Notes: generated from the letters alone by a model not told the origin. A stretch of DNA of 64,000 bases from Streptococcus parasanguinis (GCF_018499505.1 NZ_JAHDAC010000001.1:434001-498000); one strand, 5' to 3'. Shown: positions 18,639 through 27,314, counted from the first letter of the stretch. Program-made: numbers and translations.

Positions 18639-21044
18639 ATGTTAGTATCATATAAATGGTTAAAACAATTGGTGGACGTAGATGTGCCATCAGAAGAGTT
18701 GGCTGAAAAAATGTCAACCACAGGGATCGAGGTAGAAGGTGTGGCATCACCAGCTGCTGGTCTCTCAAAAATTGTCGTCGGAGAAGTCTTGTCTTGCGAA
18801 GATGTGCCAGAAACTCATCTTCATGTCTGTCAAGTCAATGTGGGTGAAGAAGAAGCCCGTCAAATCGTCTGTGGAGCACCAAATGTTCGAGCAGGCATCA
18901 AGGTTATGGTGGCTCTTCCAGGTGCTCGTATCGCGGACAACTACAAGATTAAAAAAGGGAAAATCCGTGGCTTGGAATCTCTCGGAATGATCTGCTCACT
19001 TGGTGAATTGGGTATTTCTGACTCCGTTGTACCGAAAGAATTTGCAGATGGCATCCAAATCTTGCCTCAAGATGCTGTTCCAGGAGAAGAAGTCTTCTCG
19101 TACCTCGACTTGGATGATGAAATCATCGAACTTTCTATCACTCCAAACCGTGCAGATGCTCTTTCTATGCGTGGGGTTGCGCACGAAGTAGCAGCGATCT
19201 ATGACAAGGCGGTCAACTTCAAAGACTTTACTTTGACTGAAACAGACCAAGCTGCAGCCGATGCTCTTTCTGTCAGCATTGACACAGACAAGGCACCTTA
19301 TTATGCGGCTCGTATCTTGGACAATGTAACCATCGCCCCAAGTCCACAATGGTTGCAAAACCTCCTCATGAATGAAGGCATCCGTCCGATCAACAATGTG
19401 GTCGACGTGACCAACTATATCCTGCTTTATTTTGGTCAACCGATGCATGCTTTTGACTTGGATACCTTTGAAGGAACTGAAATTCGTGTGCGTGAAGCGC
19501 GTGCAGGTGAGAAATTGGTGACCTTGGATGGGGAAGAGCGTGAGTTGGAAACAACTGACCTCGTGATTACGGTTGCTGACAAACCAGTAGCCCTTGCAGG
19601 TGTCATGGGTGGAGAAGCTACAGAAATCTCTGAAAAATCTAGTCGTGTTGTCCTTGAAGCAGCTGTCTTCAATGGTAAATCAATCCGTAAGACTAGTGGT
19701 CGCCTCAACCTTCGTTCAGAATCTTCTTCTCGCTTTGAAAAAGGCATCAACGTGGCAACCGTTAATGAAGCCCTTGATGCGGCAGCGAGCATGATTGCAG
19801 AATTGGCTGGTGCAACCGTGCGTAAGTGCATCGTTTCAGCAGGCCAACTCGATACTTCTGATGTGGAAGTTTCTTCTACTCTTGCAGACGTTAACCGTGT
19901 CCTTGGGACTGATCTTACTTATGCCGATGTCGAAGATGTCTTCCGTCGTCTTGGATTTGGTCTTTCTGGAAACGCTGAAGCCTTTACTGTCAGCGTTCCA
20001 CGTCGCCGTTGGGACATCACCATTGAAGCGGACCTCTTTGAAGAAATCGCTCGGATTTATGGTTATGACAAATTACCAGCAACTCTTCCAAAAGATGACG
20101 GGACAGCAGGTGAATTGACAGCGACACAAAAACTCCGTCGCCAAGTTCGGACCATTGCAGAAGGTGCTGGTTTAACAGAAATCATCACTTACGCTCTTAC
20201 AACTCCTGAAAAAGCAGTGGAGTTCGCTACATCACCAAGCAACTTAACAGAGCTTATGTGGCCAATGACTGTGGATCGTTCAGTCCTCCGTCAAAATATG
20301 ATCTCAGGGATCTTAGATACCGTAGCTTATAACGTCGCCCGTAAGAACAAAGATTTGGCCCTCTATGAGATCGGAAAAGTCTTTGAACAGACAGGTAATC
20401 CAAAAGAAGACTTGCCAAACGAAATCAACAGCTTTGCCTTTGCTTTAACTGGCCTAGTCGCTGAAAAAGACTTCCAAACTGCAGCTGTTCCAGTTGACTT
20501 CTTTTATGCCAAGGGAATCCTTGAAGCCCTCTTTGCTCGCTTGGGTCTTGATGTGACTTATACAGCAACACAAGAAATCAAGAGTCTCCACCCAGGTCGG
20601 ACAGCCTTGATCTCACTGGGTGACCAAGTGATTGGGGTCTTGGGACAAGTCCATCCTGTAACAGCTAAGGCTTATGATATCCCAGAAACCTATGTGGCAG
20701 AATTGAACTTATCTGCTATTGAAGCAGCTCTTCAACCAGCCGCAGCCTTTGTGGAAATCACTAAGTTCCCAGCAGTGAGCCGTGATATCGCCCTTCTCCT
20801 CAAAGCAGAAGTGACCCACCAAGAAGTGGTTGATGCGATTCAAGCAGCTGGCGTGAAACGCTTGACAGACATCAAACTCTTTGACGTCTTCTCAGGTGAA
20901 AAACTAGGACTTGGCATGAAGTCTATGGCCTACAGCTTGACCTTCCAAAATCCAGAAGATAGCTTGACGGATGAAGAAGTCGCACGCTACATGGAAAAAA
21001 TCCAAGCTTCACTTGAAGAAAAGGTCAATGCAGAAGTGCGCTAA
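18639..21044 (+). CDS. pheT: Phenylalanine--tRNA ligase beta subunit
   Basis: PheT is the large, non-catalytic subunit that binds tRNA and edits mischarged Tyr-tRNA-Phe. The 801 residues have full length. The domain order is visible: an N-terminal EMAP/OB tRNA-binding domain ([34 protein letters not shown]), B1/B5 domains, the B3/B4 editing region ([22 protein letters not shown] and [22 protein letters not shown]), a class II-like core, and a C-terminal anticodon-binding ferredoxin fold ([12 protein letters not shown] ... [16 protein letters not shown]). The ATG has no close Shine-Dalgarno; a hairpin precedes it. It ends the pheS-GNAT-pheT operon. Confidence 0.98.
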   Translation: MLVSYKWLKQLVDVDVPSEELAEKMSTTGIEVEGVASPAAGLSKIVVGEVLSCEDVPETHLHVCQVNVGEEEARQIVCGAPNVRAGIKVMVALPGARIADNYKIKKGKIRGLESLGMICSLGELGISDSVVPKEFADGIQILPQDAVPGEEVFSYLDLDDEIIELSITPNRADALSMRGVAHEVAAIYDKAVNFKDFTLTETDQAAADALSVSIDTDKAPYYAARILDNVTIAPSPQWLQNLLMNEGIRPINNVVDVTNYILLYFGQPMHAFDLDTFEGTEIRVREARAGEKLVTLDGEERELETTDLVITVADKPVALAGVMGGEATEISEKSSRVVLEAAVFNGKSIRKTSGRLNLRSESSSRFEKGINVATVNEALDAAASMIAELAGATVRKCIVSAGQLDTSDVEVSSTLADVNRVLGTDLTYADVEDVFRRLGFGLSGNAEAFTVSVPRRRWDITIEADLFEEIARIYGYDKLPATLPKDDGTAGELTATQKLRRQVRTIAEGAGLTEIITYALTTPEKAVEFATSPSNLTELMWPMTVDRSVLRQNMISGILDTVAYNVARKNKDLALYEIGKVFEQTGNPKEDLPNEINSFAFALTGLVAEKDFQTAAVPVDFFYAKGILEALFARLGLDVTYTATQEIKSLHPGRTALISLGDQVIGVLGQVHPVTAKAYDIPETYVAELNLSAIEAALQPAAAFVEITKFPAVSRDIALLLKAEVTHQEVVDAIQAAGVKRLTDIKLFDVFSGEKLGLGMKSMAYSLTFQNPEDSLTDEEVARYMEKIQASLEEKVNAEVR

Positions 21045-21059
21045 GATGTAGTTCAAAAT

Positions 21060-21237
21060 GAGGTTGGGCAAAAATGTCCAGCCTTTGATATTTGATAGGA
21101 ATAACTGCAAGACGCAGTGTTTGATTGGCATCTTTGTTCGCGTTTAAGCTCCAAAGATGACCTAATCAACTGTGCGGGGGCGGGAAAACGAACTCTTTTT
21201 AATTAGTCGGAGTTCTTTCCCGCTCCCGTTTTTTTCA
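21060..21237 (+). repeat. Three-hairpin 3'-end repeat, divergent copy R2 (acts as terminator)
   Basis: It starts GAGGTTGGGCAAAAATGTCC, 15 bp after the pheT stop, and keeps the outline of R1 (GCAAGACGCAGTG, AACTGTGCGG blocks), but much of the rest has diverged. The last stem pairs GGGGGCGGGAAAACGAACTC with GAGTTCTTTCCCGCTCCC and is followed by TTTTTTT, a strong terminator for the phe operon. Its presence as a diverged copy indicates the family is old rather than a recent burst. Confidence 0.75.
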
Positions 21238-21247
21238 TGCTTATCTA

Positions 21248-21282
21248 AAAAGTCCATTGACCCAATAGAGTCAATGGACTTT
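21248..21282. terminator. Terminator after the feo operon
   Basis: AAAGTCCATTGAC and GTCAATGGACTTT form a 13-bp stem with an 8-base loop. It lies 13 bp beyond the stop of the small Cys-rich gene on the minus strand and can act in both directions. Confidence 0.85.
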
Positions 21283-21294
21283 CTTATATAAAAC

Positions 21295-21441
21295 TTACTG
21301 ATGGCGATGCGATTGGTGCATCTCGTCTTTGATGGGACAGGAACACTCGCAGTCTCCGCAGGATCCTTTTCCCTTGAGATAATGGCGGAATCCTAGAAAG
21401 GCGAGCCCAAATAAAATGATGGCAATGATAATGGTTGACAT
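21295..21441 (-). CDS. FeoB-associated Cys-rich membrane protein
   Basis: This 48-residue protein is encoded just after feoB. It has one N-terminal membrane helix (MSTIIIAIILFGLAFLGF), then a basic turn, a Cys cluster (CGDCECSC, four Cys in eight residues) and a His-rich tail ending HQSHRHQ. This matches the small FeoB-associated Cys-rich family, thought to help ferrous iron transport, perhaps in place of FeoC. The Cys/His content is suited to metal binding, but this is inference. AGGAGG lies 7 bases before the ATG at 21441; the gap to feoB is 9 bp. Confidence 0.88.
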   Translation of the reverse strand: MSTIIIAIILFGLAFLGFRHYLKGKGSCGDCECSCPIKDEMHQSHRHQ

Positions 21442-21450
21442 GAAAACCTC

Positions 21451-23589
21451 CTATAAATGAGCATTTGCTAGGGTATCGAGCGTAATAACTGTCTCTTTTT
21501 GATGGTGGGGTTTGCGCAGGATGAAGTAGAGCATCCCTACAAGAAGAAGGACAGCTAAGGCAGTCCAGATGGTGATGGGTTGTCCTAGAAGCAAGACGAG
21601 GCCGAACTGGTAGAGGACCAAGCTCACAACATAGGCTAGGCCTGTTTGAAAACCGATCGCACCCAAGGTCCATTTGAGATCTCCCATCTCACGCTTGATC
21701 GCTCCCATCGCTGCGATACAAGGCGCACAGAGCAGGTTAAAGGTGAGGAAAGAGTAAGCTGCTAAAGAAGTATAATCAACTCTTAAGGCAGCAGATAAGC
21801 CGGCAGTAGAACTATCGTTGTAGAGAATGCCGAAGGTCGCCACCACGGTTTCTTTGGCTGCAAGGCCTGTCACCGCAGCAACGGTTGCCTTCCAGTTTCC
21901 AAATCCAAGTGGTTCAAAGATCCAAGCAATGGATTTCCCAAGGCTGGCTAAAATACTGTGATCCGTATGGACAGCTTGAAAGCTAAAATTATAGGAAGAG
22001 AGGAACCAAATCAGGATGGTCAAGCTAAAGATGATCGTTCCAGCCCGCTTCACAAAACTCAGGGCCTTCCCAAAAGCATAGCGGAAAACAGATAAGGCTT
22101 TTGGCCAGTGGTAGGCAGGAAGCTCCATGATAAAGGGACTAGCTAGGCCACCTAATAAACGGGTCTTTTTCAAGGCAATCCCGGATAGGATGATGGTCGT
22201 CATCCCAAGAAAATAGGTGCTGGGTGCGACCCATGGATTGTCAGGGAAAAAGGCACCTGCAATCAGGGCGATGATCTCTAACTTGGCAGAGCAAGGCATG
22301 AAGGTGGCCGTCATAATAGTGATTTTACGGTCTCGTTCATTTTCGATGGTCCGACTAGACATAATAGCTGGAACCCCACAGCCGGTAGAGATCAGCATGG
22401 GAATAAAGGACTTGCCAGAGAGACCAAAGCGTCTGAAAATCCGGTCCATGACAAAGGCGATCCGGCTCATGTAGCCGATATCCTCTAAGATACCGAGACA
22501 GATAAAGAGGACGAAAATTTGCGGTAGAAATCCGAGAACAGTTCCGATCCCGGCAACAACCCCATTGATGATCAAGGATTGAAGCCAATCCTCTACGTGG
22601 AGATACTGGAGAAAACTGGTCACGGCATCAGGGACATACTTACCAAAGAGGACATCGTTGGCCCAGTCGGTCCACATCTGGCCGACCGTTTGGATGGAGA
22701 GGTAATAGACCAAATACATGACCACCGCAAAAATCGGCAGGGCTAGAATCCGATTGGTGACGATTTGGTCAATCTTATCAGATAAGCTGAATTTGAAGGT
22801 AGCATCTTGTCCTTGGGCGAGTCGGCAAACTTTTTCGATAAAGGCATAACGCTCGTTGATGACGATAGACTCCGCGTCTTCAGTGAAGATTTCCTCCGTA
22901 ATCTGGACGATATCTGCTATTTCACTTTGTTGGAAAGAAGAGAGGTTTAACTCTTCTGTGACAAGAGCATCTCCTTCAAAGAGTTTGATGGCATAAAAGC
23001 GAGCAGCTCTCTCTGGGACGGTATTGCCCAGCACTTGAAGGATTTGCGAAATAGCTGCTTCTAATCGGTCATCATAGCGGGGAAAGGCTAGATCTGTCAC
23101 TGTATCTTTTCTAGTGTGAGCAGCCTTTTTAAGGGCTTTTTCCACACCTGTCTGCTTGATCGCGCTGGTCGCAATGACAGGAACTCCTAACTGGTAGGAC
23201 AATTTTTCAGTATCAATGAAGCGTCCCTGGGCCTCTAAGACATCGCTCATATTGAGCGCGACGGTGACAGGAATACCAGTTTCAATCAGTTGGGTCGTCA
23301 GATAGAGATTGCGTTCCAAGTTGGTCGCATCTACCACATTGAGGATACTATCTGCTTCTTGGCTTAGGAGATAATCCCGCGCCACTTTTTCTTCAGGACT
23401 ATAAGGGGACATGGAATAGATCCCAGGCAAATCCTGAATTTGAATGCTTTTATCCTTTTTGGCGATCCCACTTTTTCGCTCAACCGTAACACCGGGCCAA
23501 TTTCCAACCCGCTGGTTGGTTCCTGTAATGAGATTGAATAAGCTGGTTTTTCCACTATTGGGATTTCCAATCAGGGCGATTTCAGTCAT
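21451..23589 (-). CDS. feoB: Ferrous iron transport protein B
   Basis: FeoB is the membrane permease for Fe(II) with an N-terminal GTPase domain. The 712-residue protein shows the G1 loop GNPNSGKTS (8-16), G2/G3 (VTVERKSG; DLPGIYSM), G4-like NMSDV and a GDI-like helical domain to about residue 250. The membrane part follows, with two Gate regions (for example GIGTVLGFLPQIFVLF and MLISTGCGVPAIMSSRT) and about nine to eleven helices. The start overlaps the end of feoA by 8 bp, so translation is coupled. GGAGAC precedes the ATG. It forms the feoA-feoB-Cys-rich protein operon. Confidence 0.97.
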   Translation of the reverse strand: MTEIALIGNPNSGKTSLFNLITGTNQRVGNWPGVTVERKSGIAKKDKSIQIQDLPGIYSMSPYSPEEKVARDYLLSQEADSILNVVDATNLERNLYLTTQLIETGIPVTVALNMSDVLEAQGRFIDTEKLSYQLGVPVIATSAIKQTGVEKALKKAAHTRKDTVTDLAFPRYDDRLEAAISQILQVLGNTVPERAARFYAIKLFEGDALVTEELNLSSFQQSEIADIVQITEEIFTEDAESIVINERYAFIEKVCRLAQGQDATFKFSLSDKIDQIVTNRILALPIFAVVMYLVYYLSIQTVGQMWTDWANDVLFGKYVPDAVTSFLQYLHVEDWLQSLIINGVVAGIGTVLGFLPQIFVLFICLGILEDIGYMSRIAFVMDRIFRRFGLSGKSFIPMLISTGCGVPAIMSSRTIENERDRKITIMTATFMPCSAKLEIIALIAGAFFPDNPWVAPSTYFLGMTTIILSGIALKKTRLLGGLASPFIMELPAYHWPKALSVFRYAFGKALSFVKRAGTIIFSLTILIWFLSSYNFSFQAVHTDHSILASLGKSIAWIFEPLGFGNWKATVAAVTGLAAKETVVATFGILYNDSSTAGLSAALRVDYTSLAAYSFLTFNLLCAPCIAAMGAIKREMGDLKWTLGAIGFQTGLAYVVSLVLYQFGLVLLLGQPITIWTALAVLLLVGMLYFILRKPHHQKETVITLDTLANAHL

Positions 23590-24061
23590 GCTTGTCTCCT
23601 TTTTCTAGTCGAATCACACTAATCATCTGAGCTTCTGATTTTCGAAGAGTCAACTCATAGCCCCGCAGGGTGATTTCGATTGGATCTCCGAGTGGTGCTA
23701 CCTTTCTCAGATAAATCTTGGTCCGTTTGGTAATGCCCATGTCCATGAGACGTCGCTTGGCTTCGTTGATTGCAAAAATATCCACCACGATGGCGGATTC
23801 TCCAACAGATAATTCAGAAAGTGGGAGAGCAGTGTGCTCTTGATCAAGAGGAGTGATGTCGATCTTTTCTAGAATAGAGGCATCAAATGCCAGTCGACTT
23901 CCCTTGATGATGAGGATAGCACTGTCTTTGGTCTTAGTTACGATTTCTAAGGTCTCACCGGGTGTTACACCCAGATGGGAGAGATGGAGTAAACTGTCTT
24001 TAGGCAAATCAATTCCAAGGATGCGATAAGGTGTTTTCACCGCTGCATCGAGTATGAGCAT
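23582..24061 (-). CDS. feoA: FeoA-domain protein with two tandem FeoA domains
   Basis: FeoA is a small SH3-like protein that interacts with FeoB and is needed for Fe(II) uptake. At 159 residues this one is about twice the single-domain length (75-85). Two FeoA-like units can be read: about 1-75 (LSHLGVTPGETLEIVTKTKD) and about 80-155 (LPLSELSVGESAIVVDIFA, RRLMDMGITKRTKIYLRKVAPLG, ITLRGYELTLRKSEA). The second is closer to the canonical form. The tandem form is known in streptococci. The ATG at 24061 has AAGAAGG-like sequence upstream. It leads the feo operon. Confidence 0.92.
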   Translation of the reverse strand: MLILDAAVKTPYRILGIDLPKDSLLHLSHLGVTPGETLEIVTKTKDSAILIIKGSRLAFDASILEKIDITPLDQEHTALPLSELSVGESAIVVDIFAINEAKRRLMDMGITKRTKIYLRKVAPLGDPIEITLRGYELTLRKSEAQMISVIRLEKGDKHD

Positions 24062-24096
24062 ATTTCTTGACCTTCTTTAATAATTATGTTATAGCC

Positions 24097-24105
24097 ATTA
24101 TACCA
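24097..24105 (-). promoter_or_regulatory. Extended -10 promoter for the feo operon
   Basis: On the minus strand TGGTATAAT lies 36 bp before the feoA start. Further upstream, TGAGAATgATTCCA (24139-24152 on the plus strand) weakly resembles a 7-1-7 Fur/PerR-type half-site pair, which would make sense for iron control but is only a partial match. Confidence 0.5.
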
Positions 24106-24180
24106 TAAGTGAAAGAATTCTGACAGTTTTAATGAAGATGAGAATGATTCCAGATTAGAGTTCTTAGGGGTGCAAAAAGA

Positions 24181-24353
24181 GAGTGGGACAGAAATCAGTA
24201 ATTCGTTAGAATTCGATTTCGTCGTCCCACCTCCGCACAGTTGAGTAGGGCTGTAAAAGCTGATGAAATCAGCGTAGTAGAGCCCACTCAACCACTGCGT
24301 CTTGCTCGACAATCCAAAAATAATTGAGAGGCTAGGACTTTTGTCCCAGCCTC
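24181..24353. repeat. Three-hairpin 3'-end repeat, copy R3
   Basis: Near-identical to R4 and R5 in the same orientation, and to R1 inverted. It starts GAGTGGGACAGAAATCAG and ends TTTTGTCCCAGCCTC on the plus strand. On the minus strand it begins 15 bp after the acetyltransferase stop (24369), with the GAGGCTGGGAC hairpin first. It fills most of the 307-bp gap between feoA and that gene; the remainder holds the feo promoter. Confidence 0.9.
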
Positions 24354-24368
24354 TTTTGAATTTAAGGA

Positions 24369-24842
24369 TTAGTCAATGATGGTTTCCATAACCGTTTCTT
24401 GTGGTTTCATGCCCTGTCTTTGATAGAAGCGAAGGGCTCCCTCGTTGTCATTCCAGACATTAAGAGTTAGGTTGTAGCAGCCGATTTCCTTGGCATAGCT
24501 GACAGCGAATTGATAGAGTTGATCGCCGATCTTTTGCCCACGCGCTGCTTGATCGACACACAAGTCTTCGATGAAGAGGGTTTTAATGGGATGAAGCACA
24601 GGATTGTCAGATACTTCTTTAATGGTGACGAAGAGATGTCCTAGGATATGGCCATCCGCATTTTCGTAGACGAAAATCGGTGTCTGCTTTTGCGCCATTA
24701 ACTGTTTTAACTCTTCTTTACTATATTTTCCGCCACTTCCTTTGAAAATATCAGGACGGGCTTGGTGGTGAACGGAAAGAATTTGTTCTAAGAGACCAAG
24801 CAAAGCAGGAATATCTTTTGGTTGAGCTAAACGAATCGTCAT
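24369..24842 (-). CDS. GNAT family acetyltransferase
   Basis: This 157-residue protein has GNAT features: MTIRLAQPKDIPALLGLLEQ at the start, the strand FIEDLCVDQAARGQKIGDQLYQFA with the acetyl-CoA loop (Q/R-x-x-G-x-G/A variant QAARGQKIG), and LNVWNDNEGALRFYQRQGM near the end. The substrate is unknown. The start at 24842 is chosen because a perfect promoter (TTGACA, 18 bp, TATAAT) overlaps the upstream in-frame ATG at 24872, which therefore cannot be in the transcript. The leader is then about 20 nt with no clear Shine-Dalgarno. Monocistronic, with R3 directly behind it. Confidence 0.85.
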   Translation of the reverse strand: MTIRLAQPKDIPALLGLLEQILSVHHQARPDIFKGSGGKYSKEELKQLMAQKQTPIFVYENADGHILGHLFVTIKEVSDNPVLHPIKTLFIEDLCVDQAARGQKIGDQLYQFAVSYAKEIGCYNLTLNVWNDNEGALRFYQRQGMKPQETVMETIID

Positions 24843-24870
24843 GTAGGTTCTACTTGATCGTATTTTTTTC

Positions 24871-24900
24871 ATTATAAAAATTTTTTCTAAATCTTGTCAA
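24871..24900 (-). promoter_or_regulatory. Consensus promoter for the GNAT gene
   Basis: On the minus strand, TTGACA (24895-24900), 18-bp spacer, TATAAT (24871-24876). Both hexamers match the sigma-A consensus exactly. It decides the start codon of the gene. Confidence 0.8.
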
Positions 24901-25001
24901 TGGAAAAAGGAACGCTAAAAGGTGCGTAAATACGGACCTTTTATTTCTTACCTCAAATAATTTTGCCAATCATATTTTTATTTTTGACAAATATTTTTAT
25001 T

Positions 25002-25027
25002 TTTTTGACAAATATACTTGTCAAAAA
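25002..25027 (+). promoter_or_regulatory. Palindromic operator candidate on the XRE-ABC operon promoter
   Basis: TTTTTGACAA and TTGTCAAAAA form a perfect 10-bp inverted repeat around ATATAC. A further direct copy of TTTTTGACAAATAT lies at 24981-24994, giving three half-sites 21 and 15 bp apart. The right arm supplies the -35 hexamer of the operon promoter, so binding there would block RNA polymerase. A likely, unproven ligand is the XRE regulator encoded by the second gene. Confidence 0.6.
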
Positions 25028-25046
25028 GAAAAAGAAGTGTTACAAT
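25018..25046 (+). promoter_or_regulatory. Promoter of the XRE-ABC operon
   Basis: TTGTCA (25018-25023), 17 bp, TACAAT (25041-25046), 31 bp before the first start codon. Confidence 0.7.
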
Positions 25047-25077
25047 GTTTTTAGTTGAAAGAAGAGGAGGTATTCTT

Positions 25078-25386
25078 ATGGGAGCTATATGGATTCTATT
25101 TATCCCTTTTCTGGTTATCGTTTATGCAAGCTCAGAAAAGAAGATAAAAAAGTTGAACAAACGTATTAAAAGATTAGAAAAACAAGTGAAAGGAAATCAA
25201 GAAATGTCTAGACTTTTAGAAGAATTAAAAGGCCAAACGGTCAAGGTGACAGTGAATGGATTTGGAACCGAGTATGAAATTATAGATATCGATGAAGATT
25301 GGGTCAAATTGAGTCGTGAGACCAATAAACAACAAAGAGAAACCAAATTAGTCCGTATCGAAGATATTCAAGATATTCAACTATAA
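25078..25386 (+). CDS. Membrane-anchored small protein of unknown function
   Basis: I do not recognise a named family. The 102-residue protein has one N-terminal membrane helix (MGAIWILFIPFLVIVYAS), a strongly basic coiled-coil stretch (KKIKKLNKRIKRLEKQVKG), and a small beta-rich C-terminal part (VKVTVNGFGTEYEIIDIDEDWVKLS) that resembles SH3-like or Hfq-like short barrels, as in other YozG-linked membrane proteins. GAGGAGG lies 8 bases before the ATG; an in-frame TTG at 25018 is inside the promoter. It leads an operon with an XRE regulator, a DUF3169 protein and an ABC pair, so it is probably an accessory to that system. Confidence 0.75.
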   Translation: MGAIWILFIPFLVIVYASSEKKIKKLNKRIKRLEKQVKGNQEMSRLLEELKGQTVKVTVNGFGTEYEIIDIDEDWVKLSRETNKQQRETKLVRIEDIQDIQL

Positions 25387-25399
25387 GGGGGCGAAAGCC

Positions 25400-25609
25400 A
25401 TGATCTTAAAAAATCGACTGAAAGAGCTGAGGGCGCGTGATAGTCTCAACCAATCCGAGCTAGCCAAGCTAGCTGGAGTCTCGCGCCAGTCTATCAGTCT
25501 CTTGGAGCGGGGTGAATACACCCCTTCGGTTATCATTGCCATCACCATCGCCCAGATTTTCAAGGAACCGGTGGAAAATGTCTTTAGTCTAGTAGAGGGA
25601 GAAGAATAA
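25400..25609 (+). CDS. XRE-family transcriptional regulator
   Basis: This 69-residue protein is a single helix-turn-helix domain of the Cro/CI type: LKELRARDSLNQSELAKLAGVSRQSISLLERGEYTPSVI, with the QSELAKLAGVSRQSIS helix pair as reading head. Short stand-alone regulators of this YozG type are often linked to membrane and ABC genes, as here. The start at 25400 has AAGGGGG about 8 bases upstream, 13 bp after the previous stop. It probably controls its own operon, perhaps through the palindrome at 25002-25027 (inference). Confidence 0.92.
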   Translation: MILKNRLKELRARDSLNQSELAKLAGVSRQSISLLERGEYTPSVIIAITIAQIFKEPVENVFSLVEGEE

Positions 25610-25611
25610 AA

Positions 25612-26409
25612 ATGAAAAAGCAACAACAAGAACGATCTGATCGTTACCGTTTTTGGAGAAATGTGGGAATCATTACCGTTTCTGGTTTGATCGGAGGAGT
25701 CATCGGATTTTTGACAGGGATGTTTGGATCCAAAAAGCCCCTGGAAATCCAATCCTTCTTTAGTAAAGAAGTACTTCTTTTGGGCTCAGTAGTTTTTTTC
25801 CTGGTCGTGTTTCTGATCACGATGGCTTTATTGATGCGGGTAAGTAAACTTCATTACAAGCTACTCCAAATAGAAGACGATGATGAAGCCTATCACTATG
25901 ACATTCAAAAGAAAAAACTATATGGCTTAGCGACCATTTTTAAAGGCATCATGATCTTGCCCTACTTTTTATTCGTCATTTTTTATAGTCAATTGGTCGA
26001 CTTAGATAGACCTGGCGCTGGGGACATGGCTTTTATCTTTGGAGATTTTACCATGCTCTATCTCTTTCTTATCTTGATTGCCCTATTTTTCCTATCGGAT
26101 ATCTTCTTTCGCAAGACCTTCCATCTGATTTATGGAAAACCGATTCCCCGCAATGCTAATGCCAAAGAAGTGCGGGAATTTATGATGAGTATGATGGATG
26201 AAGCAGAAAAGCAGATTAGCTACGAGGAAAACTATGAAATTATCATTAAGTTAAGCAATTATATCTTGCCTTTTGCTTTAATTGGAATTTTCTTGATTGG
26301 TACCTTTTTCCATACTGATATCTTATTAGCCTTAGTAGTTGTATCACTGATTTATCTCTATATCTTGGTCTCACAATACAAGATTACCAAACGTTATTAT
26401 AAAGAGTAA
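25612..26409 (+). CDS. DUF3169 family membrane protein
   Basis: This 265-residue membrane protein has about six helices in three pairs: about 19-40 and 52-75, then 100-125 and 140-162, then 216-235 and 238-258, separated by charged loops. It matches the DUF3169 family, whose genes habitually follow a short XRE regulator as they do here. Function unknown. The ATG at 25612 overlaps nothing but lies 2 bp after the regulator's stop, with GGAGAAG inside that gene's end. It is part of the same operon as the ABC pair downstream. Confidence 0.85.
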   Translation: MKKQQQERSDRYRFWRNVGIITVSGLIGGVIGFLTGMFGSKKPLEIQSFFSKEVLLLGSVVFFLVVFLITMALLMRVSKLHYKLLQIEDDDEAYHYDIQKKKLYGLATIFKGIMILPYFLFVIFYSQLVDLDRPGAGDMAFIFGDFTMLYLFLILIALFFLSDIFFRKTFHLIYGKPIPRNANAKEVREFMMSMMDEAEKQISYEENYEIIIKLSNYILPFALIGIFLIGTFFHTDILLALVVVSLIYLYILVSQYKITKRYYKE

Positions 26410-26420
26410 AGGAGTCATCC

Positions 26421-27314
26421 ATGTTAGAAATTAGAAATTTAGAAAAAAGCTTTGGGAATAAGCAGGTTCTCTTCGGAGTAGATCTGACAGCTCAACAAGG
26501 GCATATCCTTGGCTTAGTTGGGAAAAATGGTGCCGGGAAAACAACTATTTTCCACAGCATCTTGCGCTTTTTGGACTACAGCGGTGAGATTCGCCTAGGT
26601 GGCAAAGCGATTACGCAAGAGACCTACAAGGAAATTGGTTATTTGCCAGAAGAACGTAGTCTCATGCCAAAACTCACGATTTTTGAACAGGTCCGCTATT
26701 TGGCTGCCTTAAAAGGAATGAGCACCGCCGAGGTCAAGGAAAAATTACCGACCTGGATGGAAAAACTCCAAGTGAAGGGGAAATTGACCGATAAAATCAA
26801 GAGTCTCTCAAAAGGGAACCAACAGAAGGTGCAACTGATCATTACCTTGATCCATGAGCCTAAATTGATCATTTTAGATGAACCCTTTAGTGGCTTGGAT
26901 CCGGTCAATACAGAAGTGCTCAAGCAGGTCATCTTTGAAGAAAAAGAGCGTGGGGCAACCATTATCTTTTCTGACCACGTCATGACCAATGTCGAAGAGT
27001 TGTGTGATGATATCCTAATGATCCGTGATGGTTCGGTTGTTCTATCAGGACCTGTCCAAGAGGTCCGGAATAGCTATGGAAAGACTCGCCTCTTTGTCTC
27101 AAACGACTTTAGCAAAGAAGAGCTAGAAGCTCTGCCACACGTGACCAAGGTCAGCATGACCAAGCAAGGGACTTGGAAGCTGATCTTGGATGATGCATCA
27201 GCTGGTCCAGAATTATTTGACCGCTTGACCAAGGGCCACTACCTTGCGACCTTTGACCACCAAGCCCCAACTATTGATGAGATCTTTAAACTTGAATCAG
27301 GAGTAGAAGTATGA
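26421..27314 (+). CDS. ABC transporter ATP-binding protein (NatA-like)
   Basis: The 297-residue ATPase has Walker A GKNGAGKTT (about 34-42), the Q-loop region, signature LSKGNQQKVQ (about 134), Walker B LIILDEPFSGLDP (about 152) and the switch His in FSDHVMTNVEEL. The C-terminal 70 residues are the extension found in DrrA/NatA-type subunits. It works with the permease encoded next, which it overlaps by 4 bp (ATGA). AAAGGAG precedes the ATG. The substrate is not evident; this class includes sodium and drug exporters. Confidence 0.94.
   Translation: MLEIRNLEKSFGNKQVLFGVDLTAQQGHILGLVGKNGAGKTTIFHSILRFLDYSGEIRLGGKAITQETYKEIGYLPEERSLMPKLTIFEQVRYLAALKGMSTAEVKEKLPTWMEKLQVKGKLTDKIKSLSKGNQQKVQLIITLIHEPKLIILDEPFSGLDPVNTEVLKQVIFEEKERGATIIFSDHVMTNVEELCDDILMIRDGSVVLSGPVQEVRNSYGKTRLFVSNDFSKEELEALPHVTKVSMTKQGTWKLILDDASAGPELFDRLTKGHYLATFDHQAPTIDEIFKLESGVEV

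Noticed and set aside
24139-24152. Fur/PerR box upstream of feoA
   Set aside because: Only a partial match to the 7-1-7 consensus and placed about 35 bp upstream of the -10; too weak to list as its own feature.
24037-24312. 91-codon minus-strand ORF over the feo promoter and repeat R3
   Set aside because: It is built from repeat and promoter sequence and overlaps the feoA start in another frame; no ribosome site.
25381-25752. 123-codon minus-strand ORF over the XRE regulator
   Set aside because: Antisense to a clear helix-turn-helix gene and to the start of the DUF3169 gene.
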